Assembly (NCBI GenBank): GCA_013365365.1
Contig: JABVXU010000203.1
Span: forward strand, 1-64,000
Length of the DNA stretch: 64,000 nucleotides
Origin: Cruorifilaria tuberocauda
Lineage: Eukaryota; Nematoda; Chromadorea; Rhabditida; Onchocercidae
Direction of reading: 5' to 3'
Under the pieces are notes generated by a model that saw nothing but the letters and a program-made list of their open reading frames with translations, searched no databases and had not been told where the DNA came from. Position 1 is the stretch's first letter; each line of letters starts with the position of its first letter. This document shows positions 25,511-42,263 of this stretch, in pieces. Position numbers and translations under genes: made by a program.

Positions 25511-28157
25511 ATGGATAGTGCTGGCCCATCAAAGAGTGGAGATGAATCGAAGGAGCATCCGAGGAATCGCAGTCCTGTAAGTTAATCTTTGTAAGCTTCT
25601 CTCTACTGCGCAAGAATTATGGTGCTATTTTCATCTTCCGTAGTATTTAGATTTAGATAGATAGCCAATATAGTTAGACTATTTTCAAAGTTTGACTTTT
25701 TACCTTATCGTCATGCAAAAATGACAATGATTAATGGAAAAATGTCAGAGTTTTCTTATAAACTACGAAGCCGAGAGGACAACGATAAATGTATTACGCG
25801 CGCTAAACACTTTAAGTGAACAATTCAAGTCATGAGGTAGGATTTAAAACAGGGTAATGTCTATGTCTAAGGCCTCTTGCAGAATATGTTGTGCAGTGAT
25901 GACACCTGATGTCGTTCTTGTCAAAATTCTTTGCTTTTTATCGTCGTTCATCCACAATCACTGATCTCACAATTCTCAGTTCATTTTTTCACTTCATATT
26001 CAGTAATGGTTTTTTTGTGATTTGCGATGTTTTCTTGCAGGAGATAGAACCATCAAATGCAGAATGTGAGAAGGCGATGAAAATGTTTGTTCAAATCACC
26101 AAAACAGATGAAGCCTGCGCGCACTTCTTTTTGCAGGATTTTAACTGGCAGTTACAGGCAATTATATGTCGTCATTTTAGGAAAAAGAAAGAATGGATGC
26201 ATATATTTTCAAATTGCTTAGTGTTTATGCCTATTGAATCTTAAGATTCTGTAATTAGCTTTATCAAACAGGCATATTTCTTTTATAAATTATTCGCGTT
26301 TTGTTATTTTAGCCTGCACTAAATCGTTTCTTCTCGTATGCGTTGGAAGCCGAAGGAGAAACTAATTCAACGAAAACTCACGTTGTTACAAGTAAACCTG
26401 GTGATGATTTCTCGCTTACTGTCATGTCGTGGAACATTGATGGTCTTGATGAAAGCAATCTTACTATTCGTTTTACTGCGGTTTGCTACATAATTTCAAA
26501 GTTTGTGGTAATTTATTTTTCTATGATTATATATCTGTTCTTTGCATGGAATGCAGTTGGGGAGGTATTCTGCTGAAAACTGCGCGGAAGCTTCTATTGT
26601 TTCATATTTCGATAAATTTTTATCGAATGACCTCAATTTTCATCATTCCATGCTACGCAAAAGCATGAGCGTTATTCATTAAATTAATAAAAACTATCCA
26701 TTCGTATTGTGATAATCGTTATCTAATATTTTCGAAATTAAGGGTTTCTGCTGATGTAGTTTTCCTACAAGAAATGACACCAGATTTGGTTCCACAAATT
26801 AGGAAGAATTTGAGTGGTGAGTATAGTATACTGGTTGCAACTCCAAATCTGCCATATTTTACGGTCGTTCTCCTAAAACCTTTCATCGAATTGGTTTCGC
26901 ATAAAGCAATTCCATACGGACTTTCAGGAATGGGTCGATCAATGCAGCTTGTGGAGGTCAGTGTCGCTTTTAATTTATACTATCTCTTTGAAGATGAAGA
27001 TTTATTATAATAAATTTCTAATTAATTTCTTGATTTCTATTAGCTTATATTCCTCTATTCCTGTTGCTTTTAGTGCAAAAACATCTTTTACTTTGTCTTA
27101 TGGAGTATGAATATGATTAAAATGAGTAACAGTGCTTATAACTCGAATGACACTCTTTACTGAGCGATAATTATTACGACTTAGGTTTTTTTGTGTGTGT
27201 GTGCTTTTTTCAGACTTTGTTACATGGACGCAAAGTGATGCTGCTAAATACACATCTTGAAAGTATGAAGGAACACTCTGATATAAGACTCGCACAAATT
27301 CAAGAATGTTTTGAACAACTGATTAAATGGGATGATGATGAAAGTGTTATTATTTTTGGTGGTGATCTTAATGCTCGCAATAATGAGGTGAAAAATCTAA
27401 CGTTTGTCCGATTTTTTTTTTTAATTTTGAGAGGAACTTATACCTGATAATTCCGATGTATTTAACCTTGTATCATTCTGAGATATCAAGTATGGGAAAC
27501 GAAAGAATTCCCTTGCTTCATATTTGGCCTTTTTATTGTTTTTCGGTGGAAGAAGTGTAGGATAGTTCAAATGTCTTGCACATAATAAATTTTTTAGTGC
27601 TTCTCTTCATTCATATCTTTTAAAAGCAGATTGAAAAACTTCCCCCTGGGTTCGAGGATGCATGGGTTGCTGCAGGGTCGCAAACGAAATCTAAATTTAC
27701 TTGGGATACTTTGCTTAATGACAATAAAAGTGCTGGGAAAGCCCGATGTCGTTTTGATCGCATTATTTACAAAAGGTATGTTGGGACTCTTAGCTATTAT
27801 CAAAAATAATGATCTTATCTTTTGTTGTTAGTGATATCAGCTGTCATTTTCAGGTTATATTTTGACATGATTTAGCTGGAAGATTCTTTACTAGGACTAA
27901 AAAGTCTTTTTTCATCACTGACCAGCCAATTGATTTGAGTTTTTATAAGCAATAATATAAGCAGTTATTGTGCACAATATTTTGGTACCATAAGTCGAAT
28001 ATAATGCAAACGGTTATATAGTGAATCGTATATTCTTTCCTATTCCAGTGCTGGTATTTTCTCGAAAGTGAATTTTTCGCTTGAAGGACAAAATAGAATT
28101 CGTTCCTCACTTTGCTTCCCTAGTGATCACTGGGCCATTCTTGTTCATTTTTATTGA
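25511..28157 (+). CDS. TDP2: Tyrosyl-DNA phosphodiesterase 2
   Basis: Seven exons (25511-25576, 26041-26157, 26313-26500, 26743-26956, 27214-27387, 27630-27775, 28049-28157) sum to 337 aa; human TDP2 has 362. The enzyme removes topoisomerase-derived tyrosine adducts from DNA 5' ends in the nucleus. An N-terminal UBA-like helix region (QDFNWQLQ/PALNRFF) aligns without gaps to human NDWEMERALNSYF. The Mg-dependent endonuclease/exonuclease/phosphatase core follows: SWNIDGLD, VVFLQEMTP, THLES, GGDLNARN, WDTLLNDN, RFDRIIY and the catalytic SDHWAIL near the C-terminus. Intron 2 appears to use a GC donor (CAG|GCAATT, 26158) because only this join keeps the frame and the alignment. The caenorhabditid homologue is tdpt-1. 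Confidence 0.94.
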
Positions 28158-30979
28158 CGTTTTGTTCTCAGCGCAGTTGTTTTCGTGAGATAAGTTTTAT
28201 GCCGATTGGAACTGCTCGGAGTTTCCACCGTTGTTTTAAATATAAGAGTGCTTTTTCGAAAAATTGGTTTGTGCTTTATGTAATCCAATGAATAATGTTA
28301 TTGTTATTTAACTGTGTACTTCCCATAATCCCATAATTCTCTTCAGCGGGGGCAGATTTAAATGTTATTGAAATTTGTTGATCTAGGGATGCAAATATAA
28401 TATTGCTCAAATGCACAATAAGTGCATTAAATAACGTTTTATCCAAGCTTTTTCTTTGTTAATTGAAAAGATTATTGTTATGTATTTTTTAATGTACGGT
28501 TTTATATCCAACGATTTCACAGATCTTAAGTTCCATTCTCATTCTCAGTTGATCTTCAATAGATAGTATTTGCTTCGAAACCGGTCTTGTGCATTTTGTA
28601 ATTTGTACTACTTGACGTTAGGAGATTTTCAAAATGCGGAATTTATGCAAGGAAATAGATCGGTTGACTCATTTCTAAATATTATTAGCCCACTTCATTA
28701 TTTATATCCATAAGTTCCGGTTTGCAATTAGATTTTTTCTCTGTTCCATCGTGAGGAGATTCTCTTTTTTCTATAACTGATTTTCTGAACGTTTAAGATT
28801 CTTCTTCCACATGAAGTTTAAGTGTTTCTTAAATACCTTTGCTTTTTGAACTGCTGTTATTTTTACATTGCTTCTGCCGGATTTTTTTTTTGTAAGTCAT
28901 GAAAATCTGCTTTTTTATTATATTCGATTTTTCATATCGTTTTGTTATCGTATGTTATTTTTCAGTTTCATTTTAGTTTTAGTTTTATTCTTTGGAAGCA
29001 ATGGAAATATATCGTTGAACTGCCCAATTCATTTAGCTTCCATCGTTAAAAGTTCTTGACTGCAAAATCTCATCATATATTTCCTCAGGTTTGTTTGTTT
29101 GTTTGCAGTAAAATCATCATTTTTAAGCCTATAAGCAGTAGCGTTGCGGAGTTTGGTTCATTCATCATTTTCCTTTACATGCAGATTTATTATCATCTCA
29201 ACTTGTATTGCTTTAAAACCGTTTTATTGCGCAGTTTTAAAAATAAACCTTTTAAATGTTGTTACTAAAACATCGCAAAAGTTAATTCACTAGAAGGAAA
29301 GTTTGCCGAAATGTATGGTTTAGTTATGTTGAGTCATCATCATTCATTTTCAATTAAGAGTGCATAAATGTTTTATTAGAAAGGTATGAAGAATCCACGG
29401 GTATTTCGTTCGTGTTCGTGCACTTGATAAAAATTTATGTGCGTAAGGTTGTTACTTCTGATAAGACGACGTCTCACCTTAAACAAATCAAATTATTGGT
29501 GGACTCAAAAAGAAAGCGGACTTGGGAATCATTATTAAATCTATAAAATTTTTGAGCATCTAGCTCCGGAATATACTTATCAGTCTTCGGATAGGTGATA
29601 CAGTTATTTGTTTCGATTACAGAAGTGGGAATTCATGGATTTGTCAACTGCAGAATTTGCAACTGTTATTTTTGATTTACTTTCAAGATATAGGTTTTGG
29701 ATTTCTTTTCGGCTTGACTGAACAAACAGTGAGTGTGATTATTTCATCTATAATGCGAATTAATAGTATACTGAATGAAGAGGGCTAAATTCGTCATATT
29801 TGATTGCTAAAAGTTTTTAAAAACAATCATATTGTTCCAAGAAAGAATCTGGAAGGTAAGACATATAAACAAGACGTATGGATATTGGAAGTTTTTGTTG
29901 AAACGTTTTTATTATCGACTTTATTTTGTTCTGACAGCAATTACTATTCACTCATCATTATTCCAATTCTTTTACTGACTTCATCTATTGATATTTTGCA
30001 AATTAGAAATGGGAATATGTGAGGAATTCAGTTACTGATTTGACAGGGAAAAAAAGCAGAGCAAAATGGTGATAAGAGAAAAAGGAAGTTTGCAAGGAAA
30101 TAAAATTTCGGAAAATAAATTTAGAAGCAGTGAACCATTATCTTATTCCTCTCTACTGATAAAGCAATCCAAGACATCAAAGAAACAATAACTTCGAGGA
30201 TTGTAGAGTATATCCATTCAAAAGTTATTGATTTAAAAGAATATGACAAATAAAGTTCATGACAAAGTAAATAAATGGCAAATTAACTGATTGTGGAAAG
30301 ATTTTTCGCATTATGAACAAAATAATTAACAAATAAGAGTAATGAAGAAGTAAGCACTATTGTCAATTCCTTTATTGGATTTCGCATATAGGAGTAAATG
30401 TCAGTGCAATTGGTATAAAGCATTGTATATGTTTGTTTATCCGCTCAAGAATCTTTTATATATGCATGTTGAATTAAACTATTTGTTTACTTTTTTAGCT
30501 GTTTTAAATTATATATAAATATATAATTTCTTGAGAGTTTTTCAGATGTGAGTAGGGTAAAGAGATGGAAAAAGTGATGTGAAGTGTTGTAGAGGAGATA
30601 GTTTAAATTGCAGTACAGGCAGGTTCTATCTGCCTTTTCCACATTTCTGTTTGTTCATCCTGTCAACGTTACAACAGTATTATACATCATATCACATCTC
30701 TGATGAGTAAATGGTGGGAGTGTTAGGGAAGGCTTAGCTTAACCACTCCTTCTTGCTTGCTTTCACAATTTAATGGATTCGATTGATAAATAAATTGTAT
30801 GAAGCATTCGTCATCCATTGTAATCCAATCATTCTAATTTCCTTTCCTGAAGTTCATCAATTTTGTCATTCATCACTTCTTGGAAACATAATTAAATTTC
30901 ATTCTTATTTTGCTACTAATATTATTATTACTATTATTACTATTTAATATTACAATTACTACAATAACTATAAAACGAT
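28158..30979. other. Noncoding region between TDP2 and the LRR gene
   Basis: The region is AT-rich. Several open frames (28868-29059, 29056-29268, 29804-30022, plus strand) are T-rich or hydrophobic by composition and match nothing I know. It probably contains the TDP2 3' UTR and the LRR gene promoter. No RNA gene was recognised. Confidence 0.45.
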
Positions 30980-33900
30980 ATGTATTCTTCCTATCTTTAT
31001 TATTATTCCAATCAACTACCGATCTTTATTATTTTACATTTTTTAAATACTTTTCCAATATTTTCGCTAACTCAATGTCCACCACTTCAACCACCATGCC
31101 GTTGTTCACCGTCTATTCATGAACCTGTTGCTATCGTCTGTGAAAATGCATCCACTTTATCCGGTATATTAACTGCAATAGCGGAAACACGAGGTGTTAC
31201 TGTATGTTATTTATGTATGCAATTTTTAATCATATATTTACTTATATTTACCACATACCATGTATTAACAATTTTGTAATGACATAATTCTTAGGAATTT
31301 ATTTTTCGAATGAAATAAAAATGAGATAAAAGATTAACTGATAGTTTGTTCTTTTTTTATTTTAGTCTAAATACATGTTCTTAGAAATTCTTTCAAAATC
31401 TTTGTATTTAGATAATTCATTAATTTTATTAGAAATTTTGAATTCGACATTTCATTTTACCAGCTAAAAAAGACTGCACTTTCTTAAGAGAAGTATTGAC
31501 ATTTCTTTAGTTTCAAAATTTAATCATAGTTTAAAATAATTGAATAGATAATAATATTTCAGATAGCTGTTCTTCATATAACGGATTCTGTAATCCCAAG
31601 TCTTCCAGCCTATATATTTCAAGATTTTACCATTTCACGATTGGTGCTGAATCGGTGTAGTCTGAATCAAATAGATGATAATGCATTTGCTGGAGCAAGT
31701 CTTAATAAGCTTGTTGATTTGGATCTTTCTGATAACCAACTTGGTGCAATACCCACAACTGGTGTTTCACGTTTGACAAATCTTAGGAAACTGTCCCTGA
31801 ATCGTAATCGTATTAGTCAGTTGCAATCTAATTCATTCATAAAATATGAATCACGAGGTATACTACGAAAACTAGAACTAGCTGGAAATCGACTCACAGA
31901 TCAAACTCTCAATGATTCACTCGTCTTCAGGCCATTACATTCCTTGCAACAACTAAGTCTGGAAACTAACGCACTAAACGTCATCCCATCTGCTTCATTA
32001 ATTAATCAACGACAAACATTAATTAACCTGAATTTGGGTTTAAATCAAATTAGCGAAGTACCAGTTGGCACGCTGGATTTCCCAAATCTCAATTCACTTT
32101 CGCTTGAATTCAACGGTATTTCACAAATCATCCCGCAAGCATTTCAAGGGATTCCTAATCTGCAGCATTTGTATCTTACGGGTAATAAATTTCCTTCCTG
32201 GCAACCTGAAATGTTCACATTCGTCCCGCATCTGTTGACCTTGGGTATTGGTGAAACTCCAATTGCCGTGATACCATCAAATGCTTTCCAGGTAATTACA
32301 ACGATTTAATCGTCAGTTCCATCATTTAAGCATTAATTGCACTCAGCTTACTTTTTCCCTTCACTTCTTTTCTTCTTTTCTCCCATCTATTAATTATTGT
32401 TTTTTTAATGATTTGATGCTTTTTTCTCTTATTTCTTTTAAACCATGTTCGTCTATATTTTATTCAAGTCACTAGTTTCATTACTATTCAATCATGACAA
32501 TTAATATAGAATTTGTTATTCAATAAGATCAAAATATATTTATATTTGTTTTATAATCCTTTATATCGACTTTTATCGTTCCATTTTTCACGTATTTATT
32601 TTTGCTTCTGTCACTGTGAACAACCGAAAATAGTTTTTCTCTATAATAAAATGAACTCTTGTTACTGAAATTGGGTCATTTTCATCAAATTAAATTATTC
32701 GTTAATTCAAAAATCATTCATCAGAATTTACATTCGAAGCATAATATACAACTTGATTGTAGTACATATCCAAGTTAATACGTTTGGAAATGTCCGAAGC
32801 AGCTGTTGATACAATTGAGCGAGGCGCTTTTCAGAGAACGCCAAATATTCAAGCAATTATTTTGAACAAAAATCGTCTTTCGGTGTAAGTTGAAGCTTTC
32901 TAGTTCTCGCATAAAATAATGAAAAGTTAAAAATCGAACTTTTTGAAAGGTATGATGAGAGTTAAGAAGTAAAGATTTTACATTCATCCTTGAACCAATT
33001 TTCCCTTAACAACAATAGCATTGATAATATTAATGATAAGAAAGTAAGCACTATGTAGTCTCATGTTTATCTTAAACTTTTAGTTTTACGCTCTACTCAA
33101 TGTCGTCCTCTAAGTGAATTCTTAAAATTTAATTCAGTGCTACTGTACGATGTTGATAAACAATTTTGAATCACTTTGCTCCTTTTTTCAGGATACGTTC
33201 TGATTACTTTAAAGGTTTAGATCACTTGTATTCGGTGAATCTGGGCGGCAATCGTATTGACACTTCTGAACCACTTGCTTTTGCAAACCTTCCACAAATG
33301 AATCATCTCGATATCAGGTTTTTTTTCTACATTAAGGAATTTTTGGCGCTTGCAACTGCACAAATGTTATGAAAGTTTAGATACCACTTGATCCAAAGAG
33401 CATTAACTGAGACGCCCCATCCGCTTCTGCACTGATCAGAATAATTAATTTTAGTTTTAATCAACTTCAAACATTACCGGACAACACGTTTACAAATTCG
33501 TTTTTACCTGATCCAAATGAAAGGCGTGTCATGTATGTATGTGGCAATCCGTGGTTGTGCAATTCAGCTTTGGAGTGGTTTCGGACTTATCTCCGCGAAA
33601 ACGTTGACATTGACGTCGATAAACCTGGATGTGTTGCTGCTTGCATCGATAGTGTTAACGGTTGTCCTGCAGTTGGCACTCCATTACGAGCTATCGATTA
33701 CTGTCCTGCCAATGACATACCTCTTCCACTAACTAGCAATGCCCTATCACTAGTTGGTTGGATTATCTTAGGTTGGTATTTCCGAAATTTATTTGGAAAT
33801 CTGTATTATGAGAAATACGATCACAACAATCTATCTCTTTGGTTTTCGATATCTCTTCCTGATTAAGATGATTTCTAGTATTATTGGCTGCTGCTGTTAT

Positions 33901-34421
33901 ATCAGAGATAGTGCATTATAGCGTTCGAAAAAGAGTGGTAAATCTAATTTTCAAGTCTTAAAACCCATATCTTCCTAAATTAATTAATATAAGCTTCAAA
34001 AACATGTTTCAGCCTCAAATTCGTATATTTTGCAGCTATCATAATGACAATTTTAATGATCAGTATATGTCTGATGGCACTAGTTCGCTATGGAATATCG
34101 CATCGAAAGAAAAAAATGAAGGATCAGGAAGCTCTGGAAGATGAACAGAGGATCATGTCAATAACAGGTTCATAAAATAGATAGCATCACATAATTAAAA
34201 CCTTTTTACATTTAAAAAAGCGATATAAGAATTCCTTATGCTTGAAAATAAGTGACGAAACATCAAATTTGAAACTAAAAATTGAAAAATTATTAAAACG
34301 TATTCCAGGAAATGGAGTATCATCAATAGTAACTCGATCGTACTTCTCACCACCAACAATAGATCTCGATTTACCTCCAGCTCATAGCTTAGATGAAACA
34401 TCAACGAACTACTTGTATTAA
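30980..34421 (+). CDS. Extracellular leucine-rich-repeat single-pass membrane protein
   Basis: Exons 30980-31201, 31563-32291, 32775-32884, 33192-33317, 33455-33771, 34036-34167 and 34309-34421 give 582 aa in phase. A signal peptide (hydrophobic PIFIILHFLNTFPIFSL) precedes a Cys-rich N-cap (QCPPLQPPCRC). Roughly ten or more LRRs follow, such as LVDLDLSDNQLGAIP and LISLSL-type NLNSLSLEFNGISQI. Next come an LRR C-terminal cap (VCGNPWLCNSALEWFRTYL with further Cys), one transmembrane helix (WIILAIIMTILMISICLMAL) and a tail with SIVTRSYFSPPTIDLDLPPA. The layout is that of nematode eLRR-only membrane proteins such as LET-4 and EGG-6, which act in apical matrix organisation; which one is orthologous is undecided. 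An alternative 59-nt exon at 33879-33937 would produce a different membrane half and tail. Confidence 0.88.
33879..34144 (+). CDS. Alternative membrane/tail exons of the LRR protein
   Basis: After exon 5 (phase 1, ending 33771), a 59-nt exon at 33879-33937 flanked by TTCTAG and GTAAAT continues as VLLAAAVISEIVHYSVRKRV. It completes a second credible transmembrane helix ending in a basic stop-transfer signal. It then fits in phase to an acceptor at 34012, 23 nt upstream of the main acceptor at 34035, and reads PQIRIFCSYHNDNFNDQYMS onward to TGA at 34142-34144. The resulting isoform would have 564 aa. The same DNA from 34036 is thus open in two frames. This is inferred from frame and splice signals only. 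Confidence 0.5.
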
Positions 34422-35032
34422 TTCATAGACAAAATTCCACGGTGAGAATAGAAAGTCTAATGTTATATTTAAGAAGTGGTAATTATATGTAGCTAAAAAA
34501 TACTCGAATTATCTGCATGGCTGAACAGAAATCTAGAATAACACGAAAATGCTACCGAAAAGCTAACAGACATATTTCCAATTATAACTACACATTATAC
34601 ATTATAACAATTACGAAATTTAGTATAACTAGCAGTAATTCCTGGGAAATCTTCAAAAAATAATTTCTGTGATGACTACTGCAAAAATTATACTAAATCA
34701 AGAAACCACACAATCAAAAATAATGTTGAGTGATAAACGCATTAAAATGCATATCTGAAAAAAGAGGATCAAATATTTTCATTAATAAAAACATTCAGGG
34801 AAGCCGATTAAAACTTCTGGCCGAGGTTAGGAATATATGCCTTGGAGTTTAATTCGAGAATCATCATTCAACTATAATGAACTACATCAAAAAAAGAAAT
34901 AATCATCAATCGGATAAAAGTTGATACTGGTAATGATGCAGTCAGGAAAACCAAACAATGATTTATAGGCGTCTATAACAATAACAATAATTGTATCCAA
35001 TATTTTTGATTCAGATAAAATCCGGTAAGATG
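34422..35032. other. Convergent intergenic region, LRR gene and copine 3' sides
   Basis: The two facing stop codons are 611 bp apart. No coding was recognised; this is probably both 3' UTRs. Confidence 0.5.
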
Positions 35033-38718
<3,686 letters not shown>

Positions 38719-41070
38719 CTGAAACAAATTTCACATGAAAGGAGTACGATCTTACCGTACTAGATGTGCAAAATGCGCTTAGCTTAATGAATAGTCATGA
38801 AAAGTGATGTGATGCATTAAAATAATGCTTGGAGGAAAAAAGTTAAGACACAAAACTGGTAGGAAAAATCAACCAAATAGTAACAACCCTCCCTTCTTCC
38901 TGTCTTCCTTTCTCTCTCCTTCTCCCTTTCTCTTTCATCGTTTATAAATAAAAAAACTCGTTTTGGAAAAAAGGTGGCATGCATGACTTACACTCTAGAC
39001 ACCGATAGGAACAATTTGCAAAAAGTAATCCCTTAGCTTGAAGTTAAGCTATAACTTGTCAGTTTAGATAAGGGATTATGTTCTTCGTGATTCTATCCAA
39101 ATTTTTTCTAAATTTAATATCATAGATAATTAATTCAATGGAATTATCCGTATAATCTATATGAATATCAGAAACGTTTTTTTTGGTTTATTAATTTCAG
39201 AAAAAAATGAAGATTGGTCTCGTACAAAAGAAATTAAATTAAATTTTCGATTTTTTTGCACCAGAAAAAGTTCATTTAAATGTACCAAATAATTATTTGT
39301 TTTTTCTCCCTGTGATTGTCACTTGTTTAAAGTATTGTTTAGAGTAAGATTGTAATTGTATTGTTGAATTTGTTCTGAAACAAAAAGCCACCAATATTAT
39401 TATAACGAACTAAATTTCTTTTGTTAAATAAATTTGATATAATGGAATTTTGCAATAAAATTCAAAATGTGAAATTCATTTTATTTATTTTTTACAAATT
39501 TTTAACAATTGAGTTCGATTTAAAATTTTGATTTTGTGATTAGAAATTGTGCATGCCTCTTCTTATTTCTTGTTTTTGTTTTCGTCGTATTTTTTTCTGT
39601 ATTTACTGTTTATGATCTTTTTTTTCTTTTGCAATTATTTAGGAATTTAATCAAAAAATTGAAAAAAAGCTTACATTTTTCATCATTTAGTTTTTCTTTT
39701 TTCTCACCTCTTTTTTGGTATATTAAACTATTTTTGCATTTGTATATTCATATTTCACGCTTTATTTTTACTTGTGCTACTTCCTTTTTTCGTTCTTATA
39801 TATTGTTACTTTGTTTTGTTGTTGGCTATCTAAGACTTATATTTGGTACTTATAATTAGTAGCATAATTAGTATTGAAATGGTTTTGAAGAGGATTATGT
39901 CGATAATCTAATTTTCATCATATAAGTTTTAGATTTTTTTGATGGAAGTAATTCCTATCATTTCTTTGATTGATATCTTTTTTTTTTTAATTGCTGCATT
40001 TTTGATTAATACCAAATGGCCTTGCAAGCACTTTTAAATTATTGTAACTTTGAAAGGTGAAAAAGTCTGCAACGTTTATTCGTCCGTTTGTCATTCCCAC
40101 ATTATTTTACTTAGAAACAAGAATTGTAATCTTAATTTTATACCCGCATTTTAAAATTTGGTTTCATTTATTTTGCTCAAGGTATTCTTCAACATTTCAT
40201 CCAGTGGAAATGGTAGTTTGTGCTTCTTATTAAGAAGCTTAAGGATAAATGCAAGGTTATTAGCTTATTTTATTGTTAATTTATTTTAAGCATTAGCTTA
40301 TTTATGTAGTTTTCTTTTCTTTCCTTTTGCTAATAGCATTTGATCGGTTAAGAAAACGAGCAATGGTATATATATATGTGTATTCCAAAGGAAATTGAGA
40401 TGATATCAGCTAATTTTAACCGACAAAAGATTTCAAATAGTTGAGACTCATTCATAACTTTTCGTCATCTCTCCTTCCTTGTTATACATCAATCATTCAT
40501 GATCGATGATTTTTTTTATCTACTCTATATTATCAATTCATAAGTGGCACAGTTTTGTTTTGTTTTCAATCAGTAGAATTATTAGCAGTATTTTATTACA
40601 CAGGATATTGTACAAAAATATATATCATCGGATATAATCATCCCATAATCTTCTGCTCAGTGGTCTTTATATAGTTGATAGAAGTGATTAATTATTCACT
40701 ATTCGAAGTTGCAATTGTGTATACTAATATAGCCCTTTTGTCTTTTAAACCGTAACAAAATATTGGAATTGGATATTGCAGTATATAAATTTTTTTCTCG
40801 AGAGTGAATTTCTTGAGTAGATATGGAAACTTTTTTATTAGATTGGTGCCCAACTTTTGAACATTAAATAAATTGGTTTTTTGCAACATGAAATACAAGA
40901 ATACAAATTTACCATATAAAAAGTATATTTTAGAAGTATGTATCAATGATTGATTATTTAAAGGATATTTTATATCGCTTTTATTATTTCTTATTTGATC
41001 GGTTAATACTATACCCACTACTAGGAGTTCTAAGCGATAAGCTTAGTATACGAATCTCGGATACATCTTC
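38719..41070. other. AT-rich intergenic region
   Basis: This probably includes the missing first exon and promoter of the copine gene. A 107-codon plus-strand open frame at 39536-39859 is almost all Phe/Leu/Ser from poly-T composition and is rejected as a gene. A pyrimidine-rich CCTTCTTCCTGTCTTCC-like tract lies at about 38888-38938. No RNA gene was recognised. Confidence 0.45.
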
Positions 41071-41984
41071 ATGAAAGATGAAGATTTTCCAACCCTGGAA
41101 AAATTATCCGAAATAGACAATTGCTGTGAAGCAAATATTGCACTTTATAAAAAAATATTAAGTTTATGTCCGAAATATCGTAATTTTGGCGGATTACGAT
41201 TACTCGAAATTGGTTGCGGTCAAGGTGGTGGTATCGAATGGATTTCAAGGGTAATTGAGTAAACTTTGAAATTTATTTATAAACCTGAAAAAAAACCATT
41301 TTGTAATCACAAAAGAATTCATTGAATTTTTCTAAATCATAATTATCTAAACAAAAGTGACAATAACTATAATTAGAGTAGAACATGGAAAAAATATACT
41401 GCGAAATTTTCATAACAGTCGACAAGAATGTTTGCAGTTAATGCATACCTTATATCATTCAATGCAGGAGAAATAGGAAGTGTTAGATAAATAAGTATCG
41501 AAAAATTAATTAAATAAATAAATCTACTAAAAATTAATTGTAGAACGTATTCATTCGCAGTTGTAAATGGCGTTGACCCTGTCATTGTAAATTCATGTTC
41601 CGGAAAAATTGTTAGACTCCTGGAATGTTCCAGAGTTTTACGTGAAAAAGGCTTTTTGTGTTGCGCTGATCTTCGTTATACTCATCGGGTAATAAGTTAA
41701 TATTATTTCATGGATAGCTATTTTTAATCATGTTTTCAGTCAAGAAAACCATGGCTGAAGCAGAAAAATCTGGTCTCTACCTGACCAAGATAGATGATAT
41801 CACGGAACAAGTGCTGCAAGGTATCGAATCAAAAGCAGCAAGATACGATAAAATGCACATTTCATTCGTCCTTTTCAAAATTCGACTCGGACGAGGAACG
41901 AGGAGTTGTGAACGCTTTTTGAAACGTGAAAAAATGCATGTTTGCGCATGTTGGCAAAATTACAAAAGAATCAAACTTGATTGA
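41071..41984 (+). pseudogene. Class I SAM-dependent methyltransferase-like gene, apparently missing its core
   Basis: Exon 1 (41071-41250) carries motif I, GLRLLEIGCGQGGGIEWIS. A middle exon (about 41552-41695) encodes VNGVDPVIVNS followed by LLECSRVLREKGFLCCADLR, which matches the beta-4/beta-5 region in which a lipid or small-molecule methyltransferase normally reads RVLRPGG then ADLR. The last exon (from 41741) reads GLYLTKIDDITEQVLQGIES, the helical tail of phthiotriol/phosphoethanolamine-type methyltransferases. About 50 residues expected between motif I and VNGVDP (acidic ribose-binding and D-A motifs) are not seen, and the phase from exon 1 to exon 2 does not fit with the best donor. 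Either an exon was missed or the gene is degraded. The substrate is unknown. Confidence 0.5.
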
Positions 41985-42263
41985 GCAAATGAAATAAAAC
42001 TTGATAATTCCCACATTAACTGTGGTCTTCAAATTACGACCATTATTCAAAAAGAATATCATCTTTGATGTGCTTCATGTTATTTAAAATTTAGTAGGTC
42101 ATCTTCCGCATTTTTTGCTAAGGAAAGTGAGTGCAGTGTTTCCAAAAACTGATCAACACTAAAAATATAAGCTTTATTATAAATCCAGACTTTTATTATA
42201 AATAGAAGAAAAAATTAATTTCATCACATGCTTCACTTAATTTAAGTCCCTATTTTCGCCAAT

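Noticed and set aside
39536..39859. Plus-strand open frame of 107 codons
   Set aside because: It is almost wholly Phe/Leu/Ile/Ser from poly-T DNA, with no domain, splice context or homology.
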